From the NCBI GenBank assembly GCA_016125505.1, contig WGLP01000003.1, forward strand, positions 62,001-126,000: a stretch of DNA of 64,000 nt. Direction: 5' to 3'. The notes below the pieces were generated by a model. The model did no database searches. It was not told the origin of the DNA and saw only the letters and a list, made by a program, of their open reading frames with translations. Below are positions 28,891 to 36,736 of the stretch, piece after piece. Position 1 is the first letter of the stretch. The number at the start of each line of letters is the position of its first letter. Both the position numbers and the translations under genes were made by a program. This DNA comes from Gammaproteobacteria bacterium (GTDB lineage Bacteria > Pseudomonadota > Gammaproteobacteria > UBA6429 > Thiohalophilaceae).

Positions 28891-29291
28891 TAGCCTTCGA
28901 GAAAATATTCTCCCGATTCCATCAGGCTCTTGAACATGGACCGGAGTTCGCCAGCGCTAAGCAGTACACCGCCTGTCTCGCGCGCGGGCAGGACTTCCAC
29001 ATAGATATTTTGCGTAATCAGCGTATGCAGGATACTTTCGACAAAGTGATCCAGCGATGTCGCGTGGGCATGCAGATCCGTTTCGGTGATACACGCGTCC
29101 GCGCACTGACGATACGGCCAGATCGGCAACACCGCCATGTCGCCGTTCTCGCGCATAACCCAGCCCTGTTCGTCCGCCAGGCTCCACACTTCCTCGGCCT
29201 CGATCACGCGGGTCAGAAAATATTGCAGGCGTTGCGCGGCCTGCATCCCGGCGATCTCCTGCAACTCCTGCTGACTTGGCGCGTAGCGCAT
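28890..29291 (-). CDS. DUF2750-like protein
   Basis: A 133-residue protein resembling DUF2750 (LQYFLTRVIEAEEVWSLADEQGWVMRENG ... VLPIWPYRQCADAC). The function of DUF2750 is unknown; the conserved pattern of Trp/Glu/Cys residues suggests a small folded binding domain. It lies in the nifF operon with 15-bp spacing from the monooxygenase-fold gene. Confidence 0.7.
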   Translation of the reverse strand: MRYAPSQQELQEIAGMQAAQRLQYFLTRVIEAEEVWSLADEQGWVMRENGDMAVLPIWPYRQCADACITETDLHAHATSLDHFVESILHTLITQNIYVEVLPARETGGVLLSAGELRSMFKSLMESGEYFLEG

Positions 29292-29306
29292 ACCCCGATT
29301 CCGCCC

Positions 29307-29609
29307 TTACAACACGACGTTAAAACCTTCGAATTTCGGCGGCCCCAGGTACATATCCCGGTTGTCACCGGCATTGGCGTGGGCCTGACGAAATGCCTCC
29401 GAACGCGTCCACTCGGCAAAGGCCTCGGCGGATTCCCAGATCGAATGGGATGCAAACAGGGTCGCGCTGTCGTCGGTCTCGCCCTGCAGCAAGTGGAATT
29501 CGACGAAACCCGGCACCTGTTCCAACAGCGTGTTACGGTTTTTCCATACCGTAATAAAATCCTCTTCACGTCCCGGCGCGATACGAAAACGATTCATGGC
29601 GATATACAT
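29307..29609 (-). CDS. Antibiotic-biosynthesis-monooxygenase (ABM)-fold protein
   Basis: A 100-residue dimeric alpha-beta-barrel protein (YIAMNRFRIAPGREEDFITVWKNR, VPGFVEFHLLQGE, SHSIWESAEAFAEWTRSEAFRQAH). Relatives degrade heme or oxidise small substrates without cofactors. Position between flavodoxin and DUF2750 genes implies expression during nitrogen fixation; its substrate is not evident. Confidence 0.8.
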   Translation of the reverse strand: MYIAMNRFRIAPGREEDFITVWKNRNTLLEQVPGFVEFHLLQGETDDSATLFASHSIWESAEAFAEWTRSEAFRQAHANAGDNRDMYLGPPKFEGFNVVL

Positions 29610-29624
29610 GCAAACCTCCAGTGG

Positions 29625-30185
29625 TCAGGCCGCTGCGGTTGCAGCAGTCTCACCCAACAATACCGGCTTCACCATCGCCAGCCAAGTGTCCATGCGTGCT
29701 TCCGACTGCATGGCCTGATTGTTTTGATCCAGGACCAGCCCGACAAACTGGCCATCGACCACGGCGCGGGATTGCGCAAACGTATACCCCTCCGTACTCC
29801 AGCCGCCCACGATCTGCGCACCACGCGCCTTGAGCAGCGCATACAGATCAAACAAACCATCGGCAAACCGCTCTGAATATTTTTCCTGATTGCCAAGACC
29901 ATACAGCGCAATGCGTTTGCCCGTCAGGTCCGCCTGCGCCAGCTTCGGCATAAACTCCTGCCAGCTACCGTCCTTGACGCCGGTGGCAACCCCCGGCACC
30001 GTGCCTTCACCATACGTGGGTGTCCCCAGGATCAGGGCGTCATACGTCAGGATGTCGTCCACACTGGTGCGATTGACGTTGAGCGGCTTGTCGCACACCT
30101 CGTCACCGAGCTTCTTAGCCATCTTTTTCGCCATCAGGCGCGTGGTCCCGGAATCGGTACCGAAGAAAATGCCGATTTTACTCAT
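29625..30185 (-). CDS. nifF: Flavodoxin NifF
   Basis: A 186-residue long-chain flavodoxin: FMN phosphate loop GTDSGTTRLMAKK, 50s-loop ILGTPTYGEG and 90s-loop YGLGNQEKYSE. It donates electrons to NifH. Second gene of an operon starting at 30645 with its own sigma54 promoter; a second electron route is offered by ferredoxins in block B. Confidence 0.9.
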   Translation of the reverse strand: MSKIGIFFGTDSGTTRLMAKKMAKKLGDEVCDKPLNVNRTSVDDILTYDALILGTPTYGEGTVPGVATGVKDGSWQEFMPKLAQADLTGKRIALYGLGNQEKYSERFADGLFDLYALLKARGAQIVGGWSTEGYTFAQSRAVVDGQFVGLVLDQNNQAMQSEARMDTWLAMVKPVLLGETAATAAA

Positions 30186-30222
30186 GCCTTGCTCCTAATT
30201 TATAAAATGATGCGAACCTATA

Positions 30223-30645
30223 TCAATGCGCTGTAGTACGTTCGTATTCGACACCGGTCAGATTATTGATAACGCGTTTCCAGTTCTCGAGATCGAACTC
30301 GATGCGCTGCTCGTCGAAATATTCTTTGGCATTATCCAGCATGTCCTGCATAACCAGGGCCACGTAGCGAGGCGCAGACTCGGATTGTGTCATCTGCTCC
30401 GGCACGGCTGCCTCGAAGAACAGGGTATCGCCTTCCCGGTTGTAGCCACCCATACGCATACCGGTGAACGGGGGGACATCTTCCTTACTCGACAGCATGA
30501 AAGTGATGTCCAGTGCCGGGCCGGCAGGAATATGCCCCTGCCGACTTTCCACTGCAGCATGTGCAGCAACGAAGGTGATTGCCTCATCAATCGGGCTCTT
30601 CGCCATGGTCTGACTGGGCAAGTTAATGCTGATAAATAATCTCAT
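30223..30645 (-). CDS. nif-associated conserved protein of unknown function
   Basis: A 140-residue protein (RLFISINLPSQTMAKSPIDEAITFVAAHAA ... GPALDITFMLSSKEDVPPFTGMRMGGYNREGDTL). Start at 30645 has AGAGGAA upstream. It opens the nifF operon. No motif I recognise; the sequence predicts a mixed alpha/beta soluble protein, possibly interacting with nitrogenase components. Confidence 0.65.
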   Translation of the reverse strand: MRLFISINLPSQTMAKSPIDEAITFVAAHAAVESRQGHIPAGPALDITFMLSSKEDVPPFTGMRMGGYNREGDTLFFEAAVPEQMTQSESAPRYVALVMQDMLDNAKEYFDEQRIEFDLENWKRVINNLTGVEYERTTAH

Positions 30646-30679
30646 CGGCGGATTCCTCTGCAGGGTTTCTCTTAAATTT

Positions 30680-30695
30680 TGCAAGAACCGAACCA
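30680..30695 (-). promoter_or_regulatory. sigma54 promoter of nifF operon
   Basis: Minus-strand TGGTTCGGTTCTTGCA keeps the essential GG and GC with correct spacing and a perfect TTGCA; the -24 half departs from TGGCAC at two positions. Start expected near 30668, 23 bp before the first gene. Confidence 0.65.
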
Positions 30696-30835
30696 ATCAA
30701 GAACAGGTACACGCGCGCACAGTATTTTCTGTTGGAATTCAACAGGTAAAACTCGTGGGCGTAACGAAGAGAACAAACGCATCGCGGGACTTGCGGCAAA
30801 CAAGACAACCGACCTTACCAAACCAGTGCATTATT

Positions 30836-30851
30836 TGTCGTAAACACGACA
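30836..30851 (-). promoter_or_regulatory. NifA upstream activator site for nifF operon
   Basis: TGTCGTAAACACGACA, an exact TGT-N10-ACA that is also a near-perfect palindrome; only one base differs from the nifE site at 45439-45454. Confidence 0.7.
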
Positions 30852-30884
30852 ATACCAGATCTATGCGCCTATCTTGTAATTCAT

Positions 30885-30930
30885 GTCATTCCGGGCACTC
30901 CATAGGAGTGACCCGGAAACCAGTGTCTTT
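30885..30930. repeat. Dispersed hairpin repeat, degenerate unit
   Basis: GTCATTCCGGGCACTCC...GGAGTGACCCGGAAACCAGTGTCTTT: arms of the same family as at 41961 and 45848, with a CACTCC/GGAGTG inner stem. Confidence 0.65.
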
Positions 30931-30981
30931 ACACAAAATAAGACACTAGCTTCCAGATGAAGAATATGTATAAAGTTAGTT

Positions 30982-31335
30982 ATGGATACGCAAGTCGACA
31001 AACTACACCCCGCCGCCGAATGGGCGATGCAAATGCGGTTCACCCCGGAACAGGTGGACTGCACCACGACCGTGGTACTCAAGATCCTCGACAACAAATG
31101 CAAAATGTTATCGGGCGAAAAAGCCGCGGTGATGTGCGTCTACGACGTTATCAAGCAACAACCGGGAACGCTGTTTGATGAGGCTGCCCATGCAGCGATC
31201 AGCAGTGCTCGCAGACAATCCGACAATACGATAGAAGACAAAATTCATGAATTACGCGTCTACGCGGAAGCCAACATCCCCAAGCCGGTGATGAAGGCGT
31301 ATAAAGCAGTGTTGAGAGATGGCTTGTTTGGGTAG
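30982..31335 (+). CDS. Conserved hypothetical helical protein
   Basis: A 117-residue, mostly helical protein (DTQVDKLHPAAEWAMQMRFTPEQVDCTTTVVLKILDNKCKMLSGEKAAVMCVYDVIK). Base composition matches the surrounding host genes and not the AT-rich island that follows. Orientation is opposite to the nifF operon; no sigma54 element is visible upstream. Family not recognised. Confidence 0.65.
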   Translation: MDTQVDKLHPAAEWAMQMRFTPEQVDCTTTVVLKILDNKCKMLSGEKAAVMCVYDVIKQQPGTLFDEAAHAAISSARRQSDNTIEDKIHELRVYAEANIPKPVMKAYKAVLRDGLFG

Positions 31336-31348
31336 GATTAAATAATGT

Positions 31349-31603
31349 CTACTTTCGGAATTCCGTGACCTTTTCCAGTTCGTATATTCCTTCGGTAATC
31401 GTATCCAATTTCTTTTCTAATATTGTCTGCGCGTCGTAAAGACCGCGATTATAGAAATAGACGCCAAGCTCCTCTGCGAAGAAATCCAGTAGAAACAAGG
31501 CATCGAACTGCTTGATTTCCTGGTCCAATTCCTCACGAAAGTACGCCTGTACTTTCTTAACCAGGATTTCTTTTTCTTCTTTTGTGAATTCTATTTCTGT
31601 CAT
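31349..31603 (-). CDS. DUF2164 family protein
   Basis: An 84-residue protein matching DUF2164: IEFTKEEKEILVKKVQAYFREELDQEIKQFDALFLLDFFAEELGVYFYNRGLYDAQ. Function unknown. It is AT-richer than the nif genes and forms the left edge of the atypical 31.3-34.3 kb island, though no attC site adjoins it. Confidence 0.8.
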   Translation of the reverse strand: MTEIEFTKEEKEILVKKVQAYFREELDQEIKQFDALFLLDFFAEELGVYFYNRGLYDAQTILEKKLDTITEGIYELEKVTEFRK

Positions 31604-31717
31604 GGTTAAATATATTTATATTAAATATAAAAACTGAAACAAGTCTCGAATAAATCGCTCAGCTGTTTAGGGGTCAGAGATATTATCGCGAACTTGACTG
31701 ACGCCCTTTGTGTTAAT

Positions 31718-32125
31718 TTATTCAATTTTAACAAAGGCCTCGACTATTGAAGGTGAAATGCTAGATGGTATATACATAATACCGTTTTTCACCTTAATTG
31801 TTTTACTCACTTTTTTCTTTAAATAGTCATCGTATTCTTCTATTGTCACAGCATTGGAATTGACATTTAGCGTTTTATATTCAGATATGCTTTTTTCACC
31901 TTTATAATAAGAAGTTATCTTATTTTGGCTTATCTCAAGCACTAATTCACCAAATTGAAAATTTTCCAACAAAACCTTTTTCGCTTTGCTATTTAATTCT
32001 TTTGAGTTTTTTATTAGCTCACTGGTTTTATCTTTATCAGATTTCCACTTCCCAATAATTGGGTTGCCGCCCGCATATGCTTGGGTGAAAAACAGGATAA
32101 AAATAATTGTGTAGATTTTTCTCAT
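31718..32125 (-). CDS. Secreted small protein, AT-rich
   Basis: A 135-residue protein with a signal peptide (RKIYTIIFILFFTQAYAGG) and a beta-rich mature part (GKWKSDKDKTSELIK ... SYYKGEKSISEYKTLNVNSNAVTIEEYDDYLKKK). The lipocalin-like GKWKSD opening suggests a small beta-barrel-type secreted domain, tentatively. Strong A+T bias marks it as foreign to the nif island. It may share a cassette with the neighbouring 32173-32565 gene. Confidence 0.6.
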   Translation of the reverse strand: MRKIYTIIFILFFTQAYAGGNPIIGKWKSDKDKTSELIKNSKELNSKAKKVLLENFQFGELVLEISQNKITSYYKGEKSISEYKTLNVNSNAVTIEEYDDYLKKKVSKTIKVKNGIMYIPSSISPSIVEAFVKIE

Positions 32126-32172
32126 ATCAAACATAGCAAATAGAATAAAGCCAGCAAGCTTTTTGCCTGTTC

Positions 32173-32565
32173 TTAATCGTTCCCATCCCAACCACTTCTG
32201 TCCCAAACCTTTTGAACACGCTCCCATATATGATCAAGCATAGAATTTTGCCATACACCACCTAACAAACCAGCAAATTGTTTATTCTTTCTAGCTTCTG
32301 CTTCAATAATTTCAATAATATGTTCGCCATGGTAAGCCAACAAATCCTCAAGCGGCCCGGCAGACAAAACTTCCAGAATGTGATTAGTTTGATTTTTTTC
32401 TAAAACCGCCAGAATAAGTTTTAAAGCTATTTCTGGTTGGTCATGAGTTGCTTCATCCTCAAAATCATAAACCCAATCAAATTTATCTCTTTCTGGGTTG
32501 TTTACTTCATACGACCACATTTCTATCCAGGCTTCTGCTATTTCATCAATATTCATATTACGCAT
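32173..32565 (-). CDS. Cassette gene, DUF6869-like hypothetical
   Basis: A 130-residue acidic helical protein (DEIAEAWIEMWSYEV..., ILEVLSAGPLEDLLAYHGEHIIEIIEAEARKNKQFAGLLGGVWQNSMLDHIWERVQKVW). The GPLEDLL..HG and FAGLLGGVW elements recall DUF6869, a family often seen in cassettes and near toxin-immunity genes. Its ATG lies inside the GTTATGC right core of the attC site immediately upstream, as is usual for integron cassettes; ATG at 32556 is an alternative. Confidence 0.65.
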   Translation of the reverse strand: MRNMNIDEIAEAWIEMWSYEVNNPERDKFDWVYDFEDEATHDQPEIALKLILAVLEKNQTNHILEVLSAGPLEDLLAYHGEHIIEIIEAEARKNKQFAGLLGGVWQNSMLDHIWERVQKVWDRSGWDGND

Positions 32566-32628
32566 AACGTTGCCTTCAGCGGGACAGGCGCGTTAGCGAC
32601 TGTGTCCGCTGGAAGGCCTTGTTAAGTG
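32563..32628 (-). other. Integron attC recombination site 1
   Basis: Read on the minus strand: CTTAAC (R'') ... GTTATG (R'), with imperfect inverted repeats GCCTTCCAGCGGACA and TGTCCCGCTGAAGGC that pair except for single extra bases. Extrahelical bases in an imperfect stem ending in AAC/GTT cores are the defining attC features. It starts directly after the 32633 gene's stop and ends at the next gene's start. Confidence 0.75.
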
Positions 32629-32632
32629 TTTA

Positions 32633-33301
32633 CTACATTGTTTCATGGGTGAATTCTATGCCAAAGGTTTTTCCCGGCGCGCTGTAGGTACTAACTTTAT
32701 TAGATGAGCTATATACCAATAAACATGACGGTGGATCAGATGGAATATTGCTTGATGGCCATTTGGAAAAAATGGTGTTATTTGCGCCTGAAAGGTATCC
32801 CATTTCTCGGCGAACACCAAGTATCTCCTTCAGTAAGGATTTATTGTATTCCGTATGTTTACACTCGACACCAATGAGAATCTCATCATGCCTAGGCATA
32901 CCGGCGGCACCATGGTTTGTCATCACGATATCTAGTTCATGATACTCGCCAGGGGTAGGGGTGGAGGAGCCCCCGTTTAGCGAGTGACTTAGCGAGATAA
33001 AATAAATGTCGGTAAATATTTCACCTATTGGATTTCCATTTCTCCTGACCTCAATCCATGGGTAATTCCTGTTAATTCCTCCCCCACCCGTCTTAAGCAC
33101 AATATTTGACCCATTCTTTAGAATAAGGGTGCAGCCTTCTTTGTGCTTAAGTTCTTCGCAAATCACCGATAGCACATGTGCCTCATATGCCTTACCTGAA
33201 GTAATGTTGGCTGGGATTAGTTGGGATGCACGCTTTTTTGAAATACCGAGCAATCTTGAAAATGCGTCTGAGAGTCTTCTTTTTATTTTTGCTGCACTCA
33301 A
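32633..33301 (-). CDS. PD-(D/E)XK nuclease-like protein in integron cassette
   Basis: A 222-residue protein whose central region shows the order expected of a PD-(D/E)XK nuclease: a helix with a conserved Glu (KAYEAHVLSVICEEL), Asp in YHELDIVM and the E-x-K element in IGVECKHTEYNKSLLKEILGVRREM. The N-terminal basic helix (IKRRLSDAFSRLLG) could contact DNA or a partner. Its start overlaps the stop of the 33298-33717 gene by four bases, so the two are co-translated inside one cassette. A restriction-like or anti-phage role is inferred from fold and setting only. Confidence 0.65.
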   Translation of the reverse strand: MSAAKIKRRLSDAFSRLLGISKKRASQLIPANITSGKAYEAHVLSVICEELKHKEGCTLILKNGSNIVLKTGGGGINRNYPWIEVRRNGNPIGEIFTDIYFISLSHSLNGGSSTPTPGEYHELDIVMTNHGAAGMPRHDEILIGVECKHTEYNKSLLKEILGVRREMGYLSGANNTIFSKWPSSNIPSDPPSCLLVYSSSNKVSTYSAPGKTFGIEFTHETM

Positions 33302-33717
33302 AATGATGGCCCCTGATTGAAGTTATTTGGGGGTTCTGGTTCCATTTTTATTTCATCCAAAACCTTTTCCAGCTCAATAATTACAGAGGCGTAGTCATCC
33401 ATATCATGTATTGAATATTTATCAACGCCATACATTTCGCTTTCAGCATCACTTAACACTACCGTAACGCCATCAAAAGCTCCTCCTTTCTCTATCTCCA
33501 GAGTGCGCTCAAACCTGTTATATGTGTTAAGCGCTTGACTGCCAGAGCGCTCTTTGAGCATGTTTATGGTCATATATAGGTATGTCTCTAGGCGCCTCTT
33601 GGGCGTGTCCAGCGTGCCTGATTCAATGCTGGCCGTATTATCTAGATCAGCAAAATCGGCTTCTCGAACCAACTTTCTTAGATGTTCAAGGATGTCTGTG
33701 AAATCAGTTTCATCCAT
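33298..33717 (-). CDS. Cassette gene, partner of the nuclease-like protein
   Basis: A 139-residue acidic protein, predicted helical (TDFTDILEHLRKLVREADFADL ... RRLETYLYMTINMLKERS ... DYASVIIELEKVLDEIK). No catalytic motif. It is first in a two-gene cassette and overlaps the nuclease-like gene (ATGA). Acidic helical proteins in this position are often immunity, adaptor or DNA-mimic partners; none of these is proven here. Confidence 0.6.
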   Translation of the reverse strand: MDETDFTDILEHLRKLVREADFADLDNTASIESGTLDTPKRRLETYLYMTINMLKERSGSQALNTYNRFERTLEIEKGGAFDGVTVVLSDAESEMYGVDKYSIHDMDDYASVIIELEKVLDEIKMEPEPPNNFNQGPSF

Positions 33718-33736
33718 TTAGATGCTTCCTTTTACA

Positions 33737-33820
33737 CTTAACGTTAGAGGTGGCCGGCGCCCAGAAAAGCGGAAGCGAAGCGACGCTTTTGGGCGTCCGA
33801 GCCGAACGACTTGTTATAAG
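33737..33820 (-). other. Integron attC recombination site 2
   Basis: On the minus strand: TTATAACAAG (R'') then CGGACGCCCAAAAGCG, a short loop, CGCTTTTCTGGGCGCCGG, and CTAACGTTAAG (R'). The arms pair with single extrahelical bases and the ends carry the AAC/GTT cores. This is the best attC of the group and lies between the 33868 gene and the two-gene nuclease cassette. Confidence 0.8.
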
Positions 33821-33867
33821 CCATTAATAAATTGTTCTTTTGATGCTTTTGATAACTCATACGATAA

Positions 33868-34086
33868 TCACTTTAGTCTTAGCGAAACATCAACAGAACC
33901 AGTTTTTACTTTTTTTATTGAATTTTCCCAATCTTGCCATATTGCTGGATCTGCCGTTTTTCCATCATGCAACATGGACATAGCGCCAAGAAGACTAGCA
34001 ATATCATCAGATTTATTCATTTCATATACACTTTCTAAAAATGAATACATTGCTTGATAAGCTTCTTGTTTAGTTAAATCGCTCAT
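33868..34086 (-). CDS. Small cassette-encoded hypothetical protein
   Basis: A 72-residue protein (SDLTKQEAYQAMYSFLESVYEMNKSDDIASLLGAMSML...), helical, acidic, AT-rich. Its gene fills one cassette between attC-like sites at 33737-33820 and 34103-34250. The DIASLLGAMSML...ADPAIWQDW pattern resembles small immunity-like proteins, but I cannot assign a family. Confidence 0.6.
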   Translation of the reverse strand: MSDLTKQEAYQAMYSFLESVYEMNKSDDIASLLGAMSMLHDGKTADPAIWQDWENSIKKVKTGSVDVSLRLK

Positions 34087-34102
34087 GCGCTTAATCTCAA
34101 TG

Positions 34103-34250
34103 GCTTATAACATTTGGTTAGGTGGAATTTATTCCACATATCATTCTGGTTTAATTTCAATATAATTTTGCAATATCAAAAGCTTAGCATGATTTTACGG
34201 AATTATTGAATTCATGGATTGTGGAAGATTTTCCACCTAGCATTCCATTA
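34103..34250 (-). other. Degenerate attC-like site with long variable region
   Basis: The right end reads CCTAACCAAATGTTATAAGC on the minus strand, a good R' core. The left end (TTTAATGGAATGCTAGG) pairs only partly and lacks the AAC of R''. The arms share AGGTGGAA/TTCCACCT. About 100 bp of AT-rich sequence lies between. It is best read as a decayed attC. Confidence 0.45.
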
Positions 34251-34332
34251 AATTTAAGCCGGTTTTCCTGGGCTTTTTCTTTCAATCACTTAACAGCGGG
34301 ATTTCAGTCGCGGAATGCGAAAAGGAGAAAAT

Positions 34333-35025
34333 CTATTGGCGGGTCAATTCGAATAATAATTCCGTCGCTGCGGTGACCACGGGCCCGGCGAGCGGGCTGC
34401 GGCCGAGGCTGCGCATCGTGCCTTCGCCGAAATACAGGCCGTCGCTGACGAGAAATGTCAGCCGCATCTGGCCTGCCGGTGGTGGCGGCAGTCTTGCCTT
34501 GTCCCAGGGGCCGATCTTTTCGATGATGGGTTGGACTTCCTGGAAGAGTTTTTTGATCTTGGCGTCTATGGAGGGATCGTGTTTTTCCCACACCCGCAGT
34601 TTGCCAGTCCGGTTGATGTAGCGAACCCGCATATCCTTATACGCCGCCAGTGTGTCCAGGCCTTGATCGAGGCCCACTTCGACGATTACGCCCAGTAATT
34701 CTTTTTGCTTTATGCTGACGTGTTGTTGTATGAGCCGGTTAAACGCGAGAATTCGCAGGCGGGATTCCGCCGATTTGTCATCGGCCAGTGCCTGCAATTG
34801 TTTTATCTCCGGCGGATTGGAAAACAGGACCTGCCATGTTCCTTCGATAGGGCCCTTGTGATTATTCCGATACAGGTCGAGGTCATCGCAGAACAGGAGA
34901 TTGTAGATCGTGTCGGTCGCCGTATCCTTGTAAGGCGTGTATTGCAGGTCCGCTGCCGACACAACAGGGTTCATACCAAGAATGCATATTAGAAACAGAA
35001 TCCCTGATACGATTTTTTTATTCAA
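34333..35025 (-). CDS. Secreted protein of unknown function
   Basis: A 230-residue protein with signal peptide (NKKIVSGILFLICILGMNPVVSA). The mature part has one cysteine (LLFCDDLDLY) and repeated Gly/Pro turns (PPPPAGQMRLTFLVSDGLYFGEGT). Host-like codon use contrasts with the cassette genes beside it. It could be a periplasmic protein co-transcribed with the DUF3050 gene 5 bp upstream. Family not recognised. Confidence 0.65.
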   Translation of the reverse strand: MNKKIVSGILFLICILGMNPVVSAADLQYTPYKDTATDTIYNLLFCDDLDLYRNNHKGPIEGTWQVLFSNPPEIKQLQALADDKSAESRLRILAFNRLIQQHVSIKQKELLGVIVEVGLDQGLDTLAAYKDMRVRYINRTGKLRVWEKHDPSIDAKIKKLFQEVQPIIEKIGPWDKARLPPPPAGQMRLTFLVSDGLYFGEGTMRSLGRSPLAGPVVTAATELLFELTRQ

Positions 35026-35030
35026 TGCGC

Positions 35031-35798
35031 TTACCCGGCGGCGCGGATCGCCGCTAACACCCCATCCCAGAATTCGATGCGCGCATTGACGGCGCTATTG
35101 GCGGCGGCAATGGCTTCTTGTGTTTTGGTTGCATCGCCGGCGCACAGGCCATTGAGCAGTTTCAATGACAGGGGCGCATGAAAGTCTTCGTCGAGATGGA
35201 TGTGCCGGTTCAGGTAAAAATGGAATATCGGTGCCTGTTGGTCCGACACACCGATACGCTTGAGGATGGCACGGAACATACACGGGATGATGTGTTCGCG
35301 TCCCAGTGCCAGGGCGGCGGCGACTTCGTGCGGCTTGTTGGCGTTTATAAAGCTGAAGGTGCGCGTCGTGAAGCGCCGCGATGGTTCGGGCACGCCGGGT
35401 AAGGCCAGAGCCTGTTCGATACCCTGTGTTGCCGCGGTTTGCACAAACTGCGCGGACATCGCGGTCTCGGCGCCGATCTCCGTCATCGCCTTGTGGTACA
35501 GCTCGAAATGACTGGAGAACTGCCCCGGAGTCTGGGTTTCATCGGATTCTTCTTCCAGCACCAGCTCATTGATAAAACGCCGCACACTGCCGTCACCGCG
35601 GGGACTCCAGGGATAACTTGTCGGCGCGATCACGGATTGCAGGTATTTGATCAGCGACATGAAGTCCCACACCGAATACACGTGATGCTCCATAAAGCAA
35701 CGCAGGTCTTCAATCCCGGCCACGGCTTCATAGATGGGGTGGTCTTCGAGGCGGCTTTTGAACCCGCTCAGGATCTCGCTGGTAATCTCACTGCTCAT
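35031..35798 (-). CDS. DUF3050 protein (heme-oxygenase-like fold)
   Basis: A 255-residue helical protein matching DUF3050 (HPIYEAVAGIEDLRCFMEHHVYSVWDFMSLIKYLQ, RFINELVLEEESDE, HFYLNRHIHLDEDFHAP). The Glu/His pattern in the helices (EHH, EEE, HLDEDFH) fits heme-oxygenase-like diiron enzymes, whose members act on small molecules. The start is 6 bp after the yjdM gene. Substrate unknown. Confidence 0.8.
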   Translation of the reverse strand: MSSEITSEILSGFKSRLEDHPIYEAVAGIEDLRCFMEHHVYSVWDFMSLIKYLQSVIAPTSYPWSPRGDGSVRRFINELVLEEESDETQTPGQFSSHFELYHKAMTEIGAETAMSAQFVQTAATQGIEQALALPGVPEPSRRFTTRTFSFINANKPHEVAAALALGREHIIPCMFRAILKRIGVSDQQAPIFHFYLNRHIHLDEDFHAPLSLKLLNGLCAGDATKTQEAIAAANSAVNARIEFWDGVLAAIRAAG

Positions 35799-35804
35799 GG
35801 AGAA

Positions 35805-36143
35805 CTACGCCTTTTTTACAAACTCCGATTTCAGGCCCATGGCACCGATACCGTCGATCTTGCAGTCGATATCATGATCGCCGTCGACAAGCCGGATATT
35901 CTTTACCTTGGTGCCGACCTTGACCACCGCGGACGAACCCTTGACCTTGAGGTCCTTGATCACCGTGACGGTATCGCCGTCCTTGAGTTCGTTGCCCACG
36001 GCATCGCGCACGACGCGCGTTTCTTCTTCGCTGGCCGCGGCCTGTATCGGCCACTCGTGTGCGCATTCCGGACACACGTACATCTCGCCGTCTTCGTAGG
36101 TGTATTCAGAACCGCATTGGGGACATTTGGGTAAGTTACTCAT
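35805..36143 (-). CDS. yjdM: YjdM/PhnA-like zinc-ribbon protein
   Basis: A 112-residue protein with an N-terminal zinc ribbon ([26 protein letters not shown]) and a C-terminal SH3-like domain ([26 protein letters not shown]). Matches E. coli YjdM (formerly PhnA). Not itself required for phosphonate use. The ATG at 36143 is preferred to 36152. Confidence 0.9.
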   Translation of the reverse strand: MSNLPKCPQCGSEYTYEDGEMYVCPECAHEWPIQAAASEEETRVVRDAVGNELKDGDTVTVIKDLKVKGSSAVVKVGTKVKNIRLVDGDHDIDCKIDGIGAMGLKSEFVKKA

Positions 36144-36224
36144 GCTGCGCATTGTATCGCATCCCGGCGCGGGAGGTGTAATCCGTCTGCGTATTACGCC
36201 ATGCCATTAAGTAAAGGCAATTAC

Positions 36225-36665
36225 TCAGGTTTTCGGTGCCTGCTCGACGACAATGGACAGGTAGCGCACCGCGATGAAGATTTCCCGCAGGAACGCGATC
36301 AAACCGCCGATCAGGGCACACATGGCGACGATAAACAGGCCGGCGATCAGGCCCCGGATCTCGAAGCCAAAGAAATAGCCGGCAAACGCAACCACGATCA
36401 ACAGGCAGACGAACAGCGCCGCGATGATATCCAGGGCGATCCCGGTGTAGGCGATGCGCGAGCGGCGCCGGAGTGTCGCCAGTTCGGCCTTGATCGGTGC
36501 CTGCCTGTCCGGTTCGCAGGTATCGAGCCTGGTCTCCAGCACGCGGCTGCGATCAAAGATCCGGCCCAGCCGCACGGCAAAGGCATTGACGAAGGCCCCG
36601 ATACCCGCCAACAGGAACACGGGGGCTACCGCTAACTGGATGACATGGGAGATATCGGGGGTCAT
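36225..36665 (-). CDS. DUF2721 membrane protein
   Basis: A 146-residue protein with three membrane segments (residues about 8-28, 74-95, 102-128) and the DUF2721 pattern VFLLAGIGAFVNAFAVRLGRIFDRSR. Function unknown; ordinary proteobacterial gene. Confidence 0.8.
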   Translation of the reverse strand: MTPDISHVIQLAVAPVFLLAGIGAFVNAFAVRLGRIFDRSRVLETRLDTCEPDRQAPIKAELATLRRRSRIAYTGIALDIIAALFVCLLIVVAFAGYFFGFEIRGLIAGLFIVAMCALIGGLIAFLREIFIAVRYLSIVVEQAPKT

Positions 36666-36736
36666 TTATGCCTGCCTTATGCTTTATTGAAGCTTAGATG
36701 GCGGCCTGTTTTTTTCCAGTGAATACAGCCGTTGCG

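Noticed and set aside
31660-31705. GGGCGTCAG...CTGACCCC hairpin as a further attC site
   Set aside because: The arms pair with an extra base as in attC, but the flanking AAC/GTT cores are missing in both orientations. It is more likely an ordinary hairpin.
31300-35100. Integron integrase or attI near the cassette block
   Set aside because: No tyrosine recombinase reading frame is present on either strand; hence the CALIN reading.
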